A stretch of DNA of 64,000 nucleotides from positions 62,001 through 126,000 of the forward strand of contig CAJIYR010000003.1 of NCBI GenBank assembly GCA_905181735.1. The letters are read 5' to 3'. The notes beneath the pieces were generated by a model, which was given only the letters and a program-made list of their open reading frames with translations, ran no database searches and was not told where the DNA came from. The stretch is from an uncultured Hyphomicrobiales bacterium. Lineage in GTDB: Bacteria; Pseudomonadota; Alphaproteobacteria; Rhizobiales; TMED25. The position numbers were made by a program, and so were the translations under genes. Below, piece by piece: positions 1 to 9,867 of the stretch; position 1 is the stretch's first letter, and each line of letters opens with the position of its first letter.

Positions 1-1
1 A

Positions 2-166
2 AGTGTACCAAGAAAATTAGTTATTTTTTTTAAAGAGCTTGAGAATAAAAGTATTATAAAATGGTTTAATGGCAACCTTGAGGAATGGACATATAAGGCA
101 ATTAATCCTACACAAGAAATAGCAAATGAAATAATTATTGATTATAACAACCATATAAAAAAATAG
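2..166 (+). CDS. C-terminal fragment of an unidentified protein (5' end outside window)
   Basis: Reading frame 2 is open from the left edge to a TAG at 164-166, giving the last 54 residues of a protein. The tail WFNGNLEEW followed by a KAINPTQEIANEII stretch and DYNN resembles the helix seen in NMT1/THI5-like ABC substrate-binding proteins (W..A...P.eA..I...Y). Those proteins normally continue well past this helix, so the match is weak. The gene lies 18 nt upstream of trxB on the same strand. Function is not assigned. Confidence 0.5.
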   Translation, partial: SVPRKLVIFFKELENKSIIKWFNGNLEEWTYKAINPTQEIANEIIIDYNNHIKK

Positions 167-184
167 TAGAAAGCTTAAAAAGTT

Positions 185-1120
185 ATGAAAAAATCTAAAG
201 TAATAATAATTGGTTCTGGTCCCGCAGGATATACAGCTGCAATATATGCAGCTCGAGCTTTATTAGAACCTATTTTAATTGAAGGCATACAGCCAGGTGG
301 TCAATTAACAATAACTACAGATGTTGAAAATTATCCAGGTTTTTCAGATGTAATACAAGGACCATGGCTAATGGAACAGATGCGTTTACAAGCAGAAAGT
401 GTTGGCACGAATATCATCCAAGACCATATTAATTTAGCCAGCTTACATGAATATCCATTTAAATTAATCGGTGATTCTAATGAAGTATATCTAGCAGAGA
501 GTCTGATTATCTGCACTGGAGCTCAAGCGAACTGGCTAGGCATAGAGTCAGAAGATAAATTTAAAGGCTATGGAGTTTCTGCCTGTGCAACTTGTGATGC
601 TTTCTTTTATAAAGAGAAAAATGTTATTGTAATTGGAGGAGGAAATACTGCTGTAGAAGAAGCTTTATATTTAACAAATTTCGCAAGTTCTGTAACCCTT
701 ATTCACAGAAGAGATACCTTAAAATGTGAAAAAATTCTTGAAAATCGTCTTATGTCTAATAAGAAAATTAATATCATTTGGGACTCGGTCCTAGAAGAAG
801 TAATAGGTAGCTCTAATCCTTACAGTGTCACCGGCGCAAGAATTAGAAATATAAAAACTAATGAAAATTACCAGGTAAAAATAGATGGAATCTTTATTGC
901 AATTGGACATAAACCTTCAACAGAGCTATTCGTTAACCAAATTGATATGAAGGAGAGCGGCTATATAATTACAGAACCTGATTCAACTGCGACTAATATA
1001 CCTGGAGTATATGCAGCTGGAGATGTTACAGATGATATTTATAGACAGGCAGTAACTGCAGCCGGAATGGGCTGTATGGCAGCACTTGAAGCTGAACATT
1101 ATTTATCAAATAAAAAATAG
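185..1120 (+). CDS. trxB: Thioredoxin-disulfide reductase TrxB
   Basis: A cytosolic FAD enzyme of 311 aa, full length for the low-molecular-weight bacterial family, that uses NADPH to reduce thioredoxin. The FAD-binding GSGPAG lies at residues 10-15, the redox-active C-A-T-C at Cys134-Cys137, the NADPH-domain GGGNTAVEEA at about 151-160 with HRRD just after it, and the second FAD motif GVYAAGDV near 284-291. The start is the first ATG after the TAG of the preceding fragment. A LysR-type regulator follows 13 nt downstream and is probably co-transcribed. Identification is secure. Confidence 0.97.
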   Translation: MKKSKVIIIGSGPAGYTAAIYAARALLEPILIEGIQPGGQLTITTDVENYPGFSDVIQGPWLMEQMRLQAESVGTNIIQDHINLASLHEYPFKLIGDSNEVYLAESLIICTGAQANWLGIESEDKFKGYGVSACATCDAFFYKEKNVIVIGGGNTAVEEALYLTNFASSVTLIHRRDTLKCEKILENRLMSNKKINIIWDSVLEEVIGSSNPYSVTGARIRNIKTNENYQVKIDGIFIAIGHKPSTELFVNQIDMKESGYIITEPDSTATNIPGVYAAGDVTDDIYRQAVTAAGMGCMAALEAEHYLSNKK

Positions 1121-1133
1121 AGAGTATTATAAA

Positions 1134-2015
1134 ATGGATTGGGAAAGGTTAAAAATTTTTCATATAGTAGCGGATGCAGGTAGCTTTACGCACGCAAGTG
1201 AAGAAATGAATTTGAGCCAATCAGCAGTTAGCAGACAAATTAGCTCACTTGAAAATGAAGTGGGCATAGAATTATTTCATCGCCATGCGAGGGGTTTGTT
1301 GCTTACAGAACAAGGGGAGCTGGTCTATAAAAATACAAGACAAATACTCAGTATTATAAAATCAACAGAAAACATTATTAATGATAGTAAAGACAAGCCT
1401 TCAGGCGATTTGAGGCTAACAACGACTGTAGGGCTTGGGGTCAATTGGTTAATACCAAGATTGAAAAAATTTACCGATGAATTTAATGAAATAAATCTTG
1501 AACTAGCTCTAACTGACGCTGAATTAGATTTAGGGATGAGAGAAGCTGATATAGCCATAAGATTCCATAAACCTTCACAGGGAGACCTTATACAGAGAAA
1601 ACTTTTTACTGTGCATTTCCATTTGTACGCATCAGCAAAATATTTAAATGAGCATGGTACACCAAATAGGATAGAGGATTTACCAGGACATAAAATTATA
1701 TCTTACGGTCAAGCGCCAGATTATTTAAAAGAAATCAATTGGCTAGAGAGTATTACTAAAGAATACAAAACAAAACCTATATTGAAAGTAGATAATATAA
1801 ATGGACTTTTATTAGCAGCGATAAGTCATATTGGAATTGTTTTACTGCCAGACTATCTTGTAAATAACTCAAATGCATTAGTTAGAATACCCTTTAATTC
1901 AAAACTTCCAGAAATAGATACTTACATGACTTACGCAGAAGAAAGAAAGAAATCAAAGAGAGTGGCTATCTTAAGAGAATTCTTGGTAGAAGAAGGTAGA
2001 AGATGGTCTTTCTAG
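1134..2015 (+). CDS. LysR-type transcriptional regulator
   Basis: A 293-aa DNA-binding regulator. Residues 1-60 form the LysR winged helix-turn-helix (LKIFHIVADAGSFTHA, then LSQSAVSRQISSLE), and about residues 90-290 form the periplasmic-binding-protein-like effector domain. I chose the ATG at 1134 because the protein then begins MDWERLKIFH, the canonical N-terminus; the frame is open further upstream but that part overlaps trxB. It sits 13 nt after trxB, so it may respond to redox state or simply share the operon. The effector is unknown. A perfect 10-bp hairpin begins at its stop codon. Confidence 0.9.
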   Translation: MDWERLKIFHIVADAGSFTHASEEMNLSQSAVSRQISSLENEVGIELFHRHARGLLLTEQGELVYKNTRQILSIIKSTENIINDSKDKPSGDLRLTTTVGLGVNWLIPRLKKFTDEFNEINLELALTDAELDLGMREADIAIRFHKPSQGDLIQRKLFTVHFHLYASAKYLNEHGTPNRIEDLPGHKIISYGQAPDYLKEINWLESITKEYKTKPILKVDNINGLLLAAISHIGIVLLPDYLVNNSNALVRIPFNSKLPEIDTYMTYAEERKKSKRVAILREFLVEEGRRWSF

Positions 2016-2038
2016 ATATGCTTTATTTGCATATCTAG
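2012..2038. other. Perfect 10-bp hairpin at the lysR stop codon
   Basis: CTAGATATGC (2012-2021) is the exact reverse complement of GCATATCTAG (2029-2038), with loop TTTATTT. The left arm contains the lysR TAG stop. No T-run follows on the plus strand, so it is not a standard intrinsic terminator; it may protect the mRNA 3' end. Confidence 0.6.
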
Positions 2039-2109
2039 TATGCATTACTATGTGTATATTCTAAAATATAAAACATATATTATATTTTTATGAAACAAAA
2101 TTTCATGCT

Positions 2110-2144
2110 TTTACATATGCATATCTCCCAATTACATATGTAAA
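2110..2144. other. Second perfect 10-bp inverted repeat in the lysR/aminotransferase gap
   Basis: TTTACATATG (2110-2119) pairs with CATATGTAAA (2135-2144) around a 15-nt loop. The nonamer TGCATATCT overlapping this repeat (2118-2126) also occurs at 2028-2036 in the first hairpin. Function is unknown. Confidence 0.55.
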
Positions 2145-2194
2145 TAATTTAATTATACATACCTCCCTAGTGTATATTTAAATAAATACCCAAA

Positions 2195-2214
2195 ATGTCT
2201 TTCCCATAAGACAT
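2195..2214. other. Seven-bp hairpin in the lysR/aminotransferase gap
   Basis: ATGTCTT (2195-2201) pairs with AAGACAT (2208-2214) around loop TCCCAT. It directly precedes the bidirectional terminator at 2222-2251. Function is unknown. Confidence 0.45.
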
Positions 2215-2221
2215 AAAAGTT

Positions 2222-2250
2222 AAAGCCAGATCATTGATCTGGCTTTTTCT

Positions 2251-2251
<1 letters not shown>
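2222..2251. terminator. Bidirectional intrinsic terminator between lysR and the aminotransferase gene
   Basis: AAAGCCAGATC (2222-2232) and GATCTGGCTTT (2236-2246) form a perfect 11-bp stem with a 3-nt loop. On the plus strand it is followed by TTCTTT, giving a good terminator for trxB-lysR. On the minus strand it lies immediately after the TAA of the aminotransferase gene and is followed by AACTTTTA, a weaker tract. It is the clearest intrinsic terminator in the window. Confidence 0.85.
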
Positions 2252-3471
<1,220 letters not shown>

Positions 3472-3774
3472 CTATAGTTCTTTTATTGATTTAATTTCAT
3501 AAGCCGCCACATCTCTATCGGTAATACCACCGACAAGTGAAGCTGCTTCGCGCCAATTATTCATATGGTCAGTTTTAAAGTGCTTATCAAGATCCTCGAA
3601 GGATTTCCATTTTTCAGCTACTCTAATTAGACCAGGGCACTCAATTGATTCTGAAAATGCATAAGAAATACACCCCTCCTCATTATTGCTAGACTTAATA
3701 ACATTAATCATATGAGGTCTAATCTGATTCATTTTATCTGCTTTAAATTTAAACTCGCCCATTACAATAATCAT
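3472..3774 (-). CDS. Antibiotic-biosynthesis-monooxygenase (ABM) domain protein, YgiN-like
   Basis: A 100-aa single-domain ferredoxin-like protein of the ABM family, which forms dimeric alpha/beta barrels. Typical features are a first strand MIIVMGEFKFK, EEGCISYAFSES in the middle and the WKSFEDLDKHFKTDHM helix near residues 56-70. Relatives include quinol monooxygenase YgiN and autoinducer or heme-degrading enzymes; no residue here fixes the activity. An AGAGGA ribosome site precedes the ATG. It is the first gene of a two-gene operon with the aminotransferase, a pairing that suggests but does not prove a linked role. Confidence 0.8.
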   Translation of the reverse strand: MIIVMGEFKFKADKMNQIRPHMINVIKSSNNEEGCISYAFSESIECPGLIRVAEKWKSFEDLDKHFKTDHMNNWREAASLVGGITDRDVAAYEIKSIKEL

Positions 3775-3884
3775 TTTTTTCCTCTGATTTAGTAATTAAT
3801 ATTATATAATTCATTCTTTAAATATGACAAAATAATAAACATACTTATATAGTAAATAAAACAAATAATACAATTTTTAAAAAA

Positions 3885-5888
3885 ATGATTAAAAGAAAAT
3901 TTAAATTAATTTCTGAATTTTCTCCAGCCGGAGATCAGCCCAAAGCTATTGCAAATATTTCTGCTGGAATAAATTCTATGGAAAGAGATCAAGTCCTTCT
4001 AGGCGTAACTGGATCTGGCAAGACATACACTATGGCAAAGGTAATTGAAGAAACTCAGAGATCTGCCCTTATACTTGCTCCAAACAAAACTCTAGCTGCG
4101 CAACTTTATAGTGAATTTAAGCAATTCTTTCCAGATAATGCAGTAGAATATTTCGTTTCATATTATGACTATTATCAGCCAGAAGCATATGTAGCTAAAT
4201 CAGATACATACATTGAAAAAGATGCATCCATTAATGAGCAAATAGATAGAATGAGGCATTCAGCAACTAGATCTCTCATTGAAAGGAATGATGTGATAAT
4301 TGTAGCCTCTGTATCTTGTATTTATGGTATAGGTTCTTTAGACACTTACTCAGAAATGACACAAATAGTTGAAAAAAACGTAAAAAAAAATCAGAGAAAC
4401 CTTCTTACTGAATTAGTTAATCTTCAATATTCTCGAAATGATATAGATTTTACAAGAGGAACTTTCAGAGTCAGAGGTGACAGCGTTGAACTATTTCCTT
4501 CGCACTCAGAAGATAGGGCCTGGAGAATATCGTTCTTTGGAGACATTGTTGACGGCCTGACGGAATTTGATCCTCTGACTGGAGAATTTTATGCAGAATT
4601 AGATAAGATTAAAATATTCGCAAACTCACATTATGTTACACCAAGACCAACTCTTCAAAAAGCAATAAAAAATATTAAGAGTGATTTAATTGACAGATTA
4701 AATCAATTTAACAAACAAAATAAATTATTAGAAGCCCAACGACTTGAGCAAAGAACATTATTTGATATTGAAATGATAGAAGCTACAGGCACTTGTCCTG
4801 GAATAGAAAATTACTCAAGATATTTAAATGGAAGGAAAATAGGGGCTCCTCCTCCAACATTATTTGAATATATCTCAAAAAATGCAATAATTTTTGTTGA
4901 TGAAAGTCATGTAACTATTCCTCAGTTAGGCGGTATGTACAAGGGAGATTTTAGTAGAAAAACTAATCTATCGGAATATGGATTTAGGTTACCTTCCTGC
5001 TTAGACAATAGACCTCTTAAATTTGAAGAATGGGATTCAATGAGATCGTCAAGTGTATTTGTATCTGCAACTCCAGGGAAATGGGAATTAAATAAAACAA
5101 TAGGAGTTTTTAGCGAACAGATAATTAGGCCTACCGGCCTTGTAGACCCTATGACAGAAATACGTCCAGTTAAAAATCAAGTAGAAGATCTAATAGGCGA
5201 ATGCAGATTGATTGTTAAGAAAAACCAAAGAGTTCTAGTCACCGTTCTAACAAAAAGAATGGCAGAGGATTTAACAGAATATATGCATGAACAAGATATA
5301 AAAGTTAGATACCTTCATTCTGATATTGATACATTGGAGAGAATAGAAATAATTAGAGATCTTAGGCTAGGAACATTCGATGTCTTGATAGGAATAAATC
5401 TACTCCGAGAAGGCTTGGACATTCCTGAGTGCTCATTGGTTGCAATATTAGATGCTGATAAGGAGGGGTTCTTAAGATCAGAGACCTCCATAACACAAAC
5501 AATCGGCAGAGCTGCTAGAAACATAGACGGCAGAGTAATACTATATGCTGATAAAATTACGGGGTCTATTAAGCGGTCTATTGAAGAGACTGACAGGAGG
5601 AGAAAAAGACAAGAAGACTATAATAAAGAAAATAATATAACCCCTCTAGGAATTAAAAAAAATATAAGCGATGCATCAGACAGTATTAACAAAAAAGACT
5701 CTGGCCAATTAGACTTAAATGATAATCTATATGATGAAAAAGCTACTACTTATGATATTAAGCTTTTAGAAGAAGAAATGTATAAAGCTGCGTCAAATCT
5801 TGAATTTGAAAAAGCAGCGCAAATTAGGGATAAAATAAAAAACATTAATAATTCTGCTTTGCTAATTCCTAATATAAAGATAGATTAA
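3885..5888 (+). CDS. uvrB: Excinuclease ABC subunit UvrB
   Basis: The 667-aa damage-verifying helicase subunit of nucleotide excision repair. Walker A GVTGSGKT is at residues 40-47, the DNA-inserting beta-hairpin with its aromatic [10 protein letters not shown] run at about 92-102, and the helicase box DESH with the following [10 protein letters not shown] in mid-protein. Superfamily 2 C-terminal motifs include EGLDIPE and QTIGRAARN. The UVR domain that binds UvrC is at about 627-655. Length is normal. It heads a plus-strand run in which a short-chain reductase separates it from uvrC, so the two partner subunits are probably co-expressed. Confidence 0.98.
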   Translation: MIKRKFKLISEFSPAGDQPKAIANISAGINSMERDQVLLGVTGSGKTYTMAKVIEETQRSALILAPNKTLAAQLYSEFKQFFPDNAVEYFVSYYDYYQPEAYVAKSDTYIEKDASINEQIDRMRHSATRSLIERNDVIIVASVSCIYGIGSLDTYSEMTQIVEKNVKKNQRNLLTELVNLQYSRNDIDFTRGTFRVRGDSVELFPSHSEDRAWRISFFGDIVDGLTEFDPLTGEFYAELDKIKIFANSHYVTPRPTLQKAIKNIKSDLIDRLNQFNKQNKLLEAQRLEQRTLFDIEMIEATGTCPGIENYSRYLNGRKIGAPPPTLFEYISKNAIIFVDESHVTIPQLGGMYKGDFSRKTNLSEYGFRLPSCLDNRPLKFEEWDSMRSSSVFVSATPGKWELNKTIGVFSEQIIRPTGLVDPMTEIRPVKNQVEDLIGECRLIVKKNQRVLVTVLTKRMAEDLTEYMHEQDIKVRYLHSDIDTLERIEIIRDLRLGTFDVLIGINLLREGLDIPECSLVAILDADKEGFLRSETSITQTIGRAARNIDGRVILYADKITGSIKRSIEETDRRRKRQEDYNKENNITPLGIKKNISDASDSINKKDSGQLDLNDNLYDEKATTYDIKLLEEEMYKAASNLEFEKAAQIRDKIKNINNSALLIPNIKID

Positions 5889-5918
5889 ACCAATAATTAT
5901 ATTAGGATTTCTATATAG

Positions 5919-6650
5919 ATGATAAATAATAAAACAGTGTTAATAACAGGAGCAGCTAAAAGAATAGGTAAATCAATTGCATCAGATTTAGCTAAAAACT
6001 CATGGAATATTGTAATTCATTATAACAATTCAGATAAAGAAGCTAATGAATTAGCTGAGCAAATAATTAAAGACGGTCATGTCGCTGATGTTGTAAAAGC
6101 AAACCTTAATGATATTGATGATGTAGATAATATATTTCCTATTATTAATAATAAAATGGGTAAAGTTAATGCTTTAATAAATTGTGCATCACTTTTTGAA
6201 GAAGACAATGCTTTTAGCGTAAATAATGATAGTTTTAACAATCATATCAATATAAATCTAAGAGCTCCAGTTATGCTCTCTAAATATTTTTCTGAACAAG
6301 TCACTGAAGGTGAAGATAACAACATAATCAATATTATAGATCAAAGAGTTTTAAAATTAAATCCATCTCACTTAAGTTATACAATCAGTAAATTTGGGTT
6401 ATGGGGAGTAACACAAACTCTAGCTCAAGCCTATAGTCCACTTATTAGAGTAAATGCTATTGGTCCAGGACCAATTCTCATGAATAAAAAACAAAGTAAA
6501 GAAGATTTTGATGAGGAAGTTCTGTCAACTCTCTTAAAAAAAACACCCAAACTATCCGATATTAATGACGCGATAAAATTTATCCTAAATACAACATCAG
6601 TCACAGGGCAAATGATTGCAATAGATTCCGGTCAACATCTTGCTAATTAA
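5919..6650 (+). CDS. Short-chain dehydrogenase, FolM/PTR1-like pteridine reductase
   Basis: A 243-aa Rossmann-fold SDR. The cofactor loop TGAAKRIG is at 10-17 with basic Lys14-Arg15, favouring NADPH. The catalytic pair is Tyr154 and Lys158 in SYTISK. The usual catalytic Ser is replaced by Asp141 (DQRVLKLNPS), exactly 13 residues before Tyr154; this matches Asp181/Tyr194 of Leishmania pteridine reductase PTR1 and the FolM group that reduces dihydromonapterin or dihydrofolate. The tail IRVNAIGPGP is also typical of that group. The gene sits 30 nt after uvrB and 31 nt before uvrC. Substrate is inferred from family resemblance. Confidence 0.85.
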   Translation: MINNKTVLITGAAKRIGKSIASDLAKNSWNIVIHYNNSDKEANELAEQIIKDGHVADVVKANLNDIDDVDNIFPIINNKMGKVNALINCASLFEEDNAFSVNNDSFNNHININLRAPVMLSKYFSEQVTEGEDNNIINIIDQRVLKLNPSHLSYTISKFGLWGVTQTLAQAYSPLIRVNAIGPGPILMNKKQSKEDFDEEVLSTLLKKTPKLSDINDAIKFILNTTSVTGQMIAIDSGQHLAN

Positions 6651-6681
6651 CTAATAATAACTTTGATATTAATTTGTAAAA

Positions 6682-8583
6682 ATGAATAAAATTGAATTAA
6701 AAGAAGAACAAGAAAACATAAAAAACTTTAGCATTCCTCACAATTTAGAAAAAGGGAAAGAGGTAATAAATAGCTATGCTAAAATTTTAACATCTTCTCC
6801 CGGTGTTTATAGAATGATAAATATTGACAATAATATCCTCTATATTGGAAAAGCAAAAAATTTAAAAAAAAGGGTAAAAAGCTATACAAACATAAACAGT
6901 CAGTCCAACAGAATAAAACGAATGATATCGCAAACCAACAAGATGGAATTCATAATAACAAAGTCTGAAACCGAAGCTTTGTTACTCGAAGCAAATTTAA
7001 TAAAAAAATATAAACCCCCATTTAATATTCTTATGAGAGATGATAAGTCTTTTTTAAAGATCCTCATTAATAAAGAACACAAAGCTCCAAGGTTAATGAA
7101 ACACAGAGGTAAAAATATTTACAAAGGAGATTATTATGGCCCATTTACATCCGCTAGCTCTGTTAACAAAAGCATAAATGCATTCCAAAAAGCTTTCCTG
7201 TTAAGAACATGCACAGATAATGTATTCAATAATCGCTCTAGGCCTTGCCTCCTTTACCAAATAAAACGATGTTCAGCTCCATGTACAGAAGAGATTAAAC
7301 CGACTGAATACAAAAAGCTAGTTGATGGATTAAATCTTTTCCTAAACGGTAAAACTGAGGAAATAACAAATACCATCTACCAAGAAATGCAAGAACTATC
7401 AAAATCTCTTGATTATGAAGGTGCTGCTATATTGAGAGATAGACTAGAAGCGATATCACAAATTCAATCCAAACAAATAATTAACTCTAAATTTCTAGTA
7501 AATGCTGATATTTTTGGAATATATGGAAAAGATGGAGTATTTTGCATTCAAGTATTTTTCTTTAGAGCTGGCCAAAACTGGGGAAATAAAGAATACTTCC
7601 CAAGAGCCGATAATGATATAAGTACAGACCTCATTCTTGATGCATTTTTAGCTCAATTTTATACCACTCATCCCTGCCCTGAAGTTATTTTATTGCCCAA
7701 TAATATTATTAATCAAAATATATTATGCGACGCGTTATCAATTAAAGAAAAAAAGAAAATAAATATATCAGTTCCAAAAAAAGGTGAAAAATATAAAATT
7801 GTAAAACATGCGAGTTTAAATGCAAAAGAATCTCTAGATAGAAAATTATTAGAATCAAAAACGCAAAAAAAACTACTAGCAGAAATGAAGGATATATTTA
7901 ACCTAAGAAAGATACCCAAGAGAATTGAAATATATGACAACAGTCACATTCAAGGACAATATGCAGTCGGTTGCATGGTGGTTGCAGGGGAAGATGGCTT
8001 TCAAAAAAGTAATTACAGGAAGTTTAATATTAAATCACAAGATATGAAACCGGGCGATGATTATGCTATGATGAAAGAGGTATTAGAAAGAAGGCTTGGA
8101 AAAATATCATCAAATAATGGATCGGAACAATACCCCGATCTAATTATAATTGATGGCGGGTTAGGTCAATTAAATATTACTTATAATGTACTAGATGAAC
8201 TTGGAATTAGTGATATCGATGTTATTGCCATAGCAAAGAACTTTATTCGCAACACTGGACCCGAACATTTTTACATGAAGAATAAAAAAGCTTTTAGATT
8301 AAAAAAGAATGATCCTGTATTATTCTTTTTACAAAGGTTAAGAGATGAGGCTCATCGTTTTGCAATTGGTAGTAATAGAATAAGGAGAAGAATAGCGATT
8401 AGCTCATCGTCACTAGATTCAATCCAAAATATTGGACCAAAAAGAAAAAAAGAATTATTAAAATATTTTGGAACTATAAAATCATTAGAGAAAGCTTCTC
8501 ATGAAGATCTTTTACAAGTTACGGGCATAAGCCAGAGAATGGCTAAGGAAATCTATTCGTACTTCCATGAAGATAGATTATAG
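6682..8583 (+). CDS. uvrC: Excinuclease ABC subunit UvrC
   Basis: The 633-aa dual-incision nuclease of nucleotide excision repair. The GIY-YIG domain that makes the 3' cut has GVY at 41-43, YIG at 54-56 and Arg64. A UVR domain that meets UvrB follows (about 225-255, with LDYEGAAILRDRL). The C-terminal RNase H-like nuclease carries IYDNSH and IIIDGG, and tandem helix-hairpin-helix motifs end the protein (IQNIGPKRKKELL, then VTGISQRMAKEI). About 35 residues precede the usual N-terminus. It is followed 15 nt later by pgsA, a gene order common in Alphaproteobacteria. Confidence 0.98.
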   Translation: MNKIELKEEQENIKNFSIPHNLEKGKEVINSYAKILTSSPGVYRMINIDNNILYIGKAKNLKKRVKSYTNINSQSNRIKRMISQTNKMEFIITKSETEALLLEANLIKKYKPPFNILMRDDKSFLKILINKEHKAPRLMKHRGKNIYKGDYYGPFTSASSVNKSINAFQKAFLLRTCTDNVFNNRSRPCLLYQIKRCSAPCTEEIKPTEYKKLVDGLNLFLNGKTEEITNTIYQEMQELSKSLDYEGAAILRDRLEAISQIQSKQIINSKFLVNADIFGIYGKDGVFCIQVFFFRAGQNWGNKEYFPRADNDISTDLILDAFLAQFYTTHPCPEVILLPNNIINQNILCDALSIKEKKKINISVPKKGEKYKIVKHASLNAKESLDRKLLESKTQKKLLAEMKDIFNLRKIPKRIEIYDNSHIQGQYAVGCMVVAGEDGFQKSNYRKFNIKSQDMKPGDDYAMMKEVLERRLGKISSNNGSEQYPDLIIIDGGLGQLNITYNVLDELGISDIDVIAIAKNFIRNTGPEHFYMKNKKAFRLKKNDPVLFFLQRLRDEAHRFAIGSNRIRRRIAISSSSLDSIQNIGPKRKKELLKYFGTIKSLEKASHEDLLQVTGISQRMAKEIYSYFHEDRL

Positions 8584-8598
8584 AAAGGAATAATATAA

Positions 8599-9177
8599 AT
8601 GAAAAAAGATATTCTACTAATTCCAAATATATTAACTTATACCAGAATTATATCCATATTATTTATAACAATATGTTTTATCAATCCCACTGAAAATAGT
8701 AAATTAATTGCATTTTTTCTATTTACATACGCATCAATTACAGATTTTCTAGATGGATATATAGCAAGAAAGTTTTCACTTGAATCTCTATTAGGTAAAA
8801 TATTAGATCCTATAGCTGATAAATTGCTTATAATTATGGTATTTATTTTATTTATAAGCGACCAAACCATAAATGGTTATAGCATTTATGCAGTTCTAAT
8901 TATTATTGCAAGAGAAATTATCATTATGGCAATGAGAGAATTCTTATCGCACTATAATTTTGAAATCACGGTAATTCATTTATCAAAATGGAAAACTGCA
9001 TTACAAATGATCGTAATAGTTGGTTTCTTCACTCAATCAATCTTCCCTGAATTAATTAAAAATATTACATATATTAACCAAATAATACTATGGATAACTG
9101 CAACTTTAACAATTATAACTTTATATCAATATATCAACAAATCTATTATTTTTATAACAAAAGAGCTAAAAACATGA
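8599..9177 (+). CDS. pgsA: CDP-diacylglycerol-glycerol-3-phosphate 3-phosphatidyltransferase
   Basis: A 192-aa inner-membrane enzyme that makes phosphatidylglycerol phosphate, the first step to phosphatidylglycerol and cardiolipin. The full CDP-alcohol phosphotransferase signature is present: Asp52-Gly53, Ala56-Arg57, Gly66, Asp70 and Asp74 with the expected spacing. Several hydrophobic segments cover the rest of the chain. An AAGGA site lies upstream, 15 nt after the uvrC stop. Its stop overlaps the moaD start as ATGA, so translation of the two is probably coupled. Confidence 0.95.
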   Translation: MKKDILLIPNILTYTRIISILFITICFINPTENSKLIAFFLFTYASITDFLDGYIARKFSLESLLGKILDPIADKLLIIMVFILFISDQTINGYSIYAVLIIIAREIIIMAMREFLSHYNFEITVIHLSKWKTALQMIVIVGFFTQSIFPELIKNITYINQIILWITATLTIITLYQYINKSIIFITKELKT

Positions 9178-9425
9178 AATTAAAGTATTTTGCATGGGTT
9201 AAGGAAATATTAGGAAAAGACGAAGAAAACATAGATATCCCAATGAGTGTAAAAACTTTAGGAGACCTAATAAATTGGTTGATATCAGAAGATGAAGATT
9301 TTGCAGAAGTATTTAGAAATAGAGAATTAGTAAAAGCTGCCATTGATTTAGAATTACAAGATTATTCCTATAATATAGAGAATGCGAAGGAAATAGCTTT
9401 TTTCCCTCCAGTAACAGGTGGGTGA
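9174..9425 (+). CDS. moaD: Molybdopterin synthase small subunit MoaD
   Basis: An 83-aa ubiquitin-fold sulfur carrier ending in the required Gly-Gly, which is thiocarboxylated and donates sulfur to precursor Z during molybdopterin formation. The N-terminus [11 protein letters not shown] and terminal PPVTGG are characteristic. I start it at the ATG at 9174, which overlaps the pgsA stop by four bases; an in-frame extension further upstream would lie inside pgsA. A 10-bp sequence containing its stop codon is duplicated directly downstream, at the junction with moaE. Confidence 0.93.
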   Translation: MKLKYFAWVKEILGKDEENIDIPMSVKTLGDLINWLISEDEDFAEVFRNRELVKAAIDLELQDYSYNIENAKEIAFFPPVTGG

Positions 9426-9439
9426 TTAAGGGTGATTAA
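9420..9439. repeat. Ten-bp tandem duplication at the moaD-moaE junction
   Basis: GGGTGATTAA occurs at 9420-9429 and again at 9430-9439 without a mismatch. The first copy carries the moaD TGA stop, the second the moaE GTG start. Each copy contains GTGA; the GTG of the first copy opens only a five-codon frame closed by TAA at 9437-9439. Confidence 0.9.
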
Positions 9440-9866
9440 AATTCAAAAAGAAGACTTTAATATATCAAATGAACTTAATTCAATAGATATATTATCAGAC
9501 AATATAGGATCTGTAGTATCTTTTATAGGAAAAGTTAGACCAGAAGATAACTTAATTTCTATGACCCTTGAGTGCTACGAAACGATGGCTGTTAAAGAAA
9601 TAGAAAAAATAATTAATGAAGCTAAGGATAGGTGGGATATAATAACAGCAACTGTTATTCATAGGTATGGGAAGCTTTATCCTGGCGATAATATTGTATT
9701 AATAATAACAGCGTCAGAACATCGAAGTCAGTCAATTGAAGCTAATAAATTTATAATTGATTACCTAAAAACTGAAGTACCTATTTGGAAGAATGAAGAG
9801 TATTCTGACCACAATGACTGGGTTAAGACAAAAAAATCTGACCTTCTTTCAAAAGAAAAATGGTAA
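9432..9866 (+). CDS. moaE: Molybdopterin synthase large subunit MoaE
   Basis: The 144-aa catalytic subunit that, with thiocarboxylated MoaD, adds two sulfurs to cyclic pyranopterin monophosphate. Typical elements are SFIGKVR near the N-terminus, the LECYE strand, VIHRYG, and the C-terminal active-site KTEVPIWKNEEY with its lysines. The start is GTG at 9432, inside the second copy of a 10-bp tandem duplication; the duplicated upstream GTG cannot be used because its frame stops after five codons. Its stop lies one nucleotide from the stop of the opposing aminotransferase gene. Confidence 0.95.
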   Translation: MIKIQKEDFNISNELNSIDILSDNIGSVVSFIGKVRPEDNLISMTLECYETMAVKEIEKIINEAKDRWDIITATVIHRYGKLYPGDNIVLIITASEHRSQSIEANKFIIDYLKTEVPIWKNEEYSDHNDWVKTKKSDLLSKEKW

Positions 9867-9867
9867 T

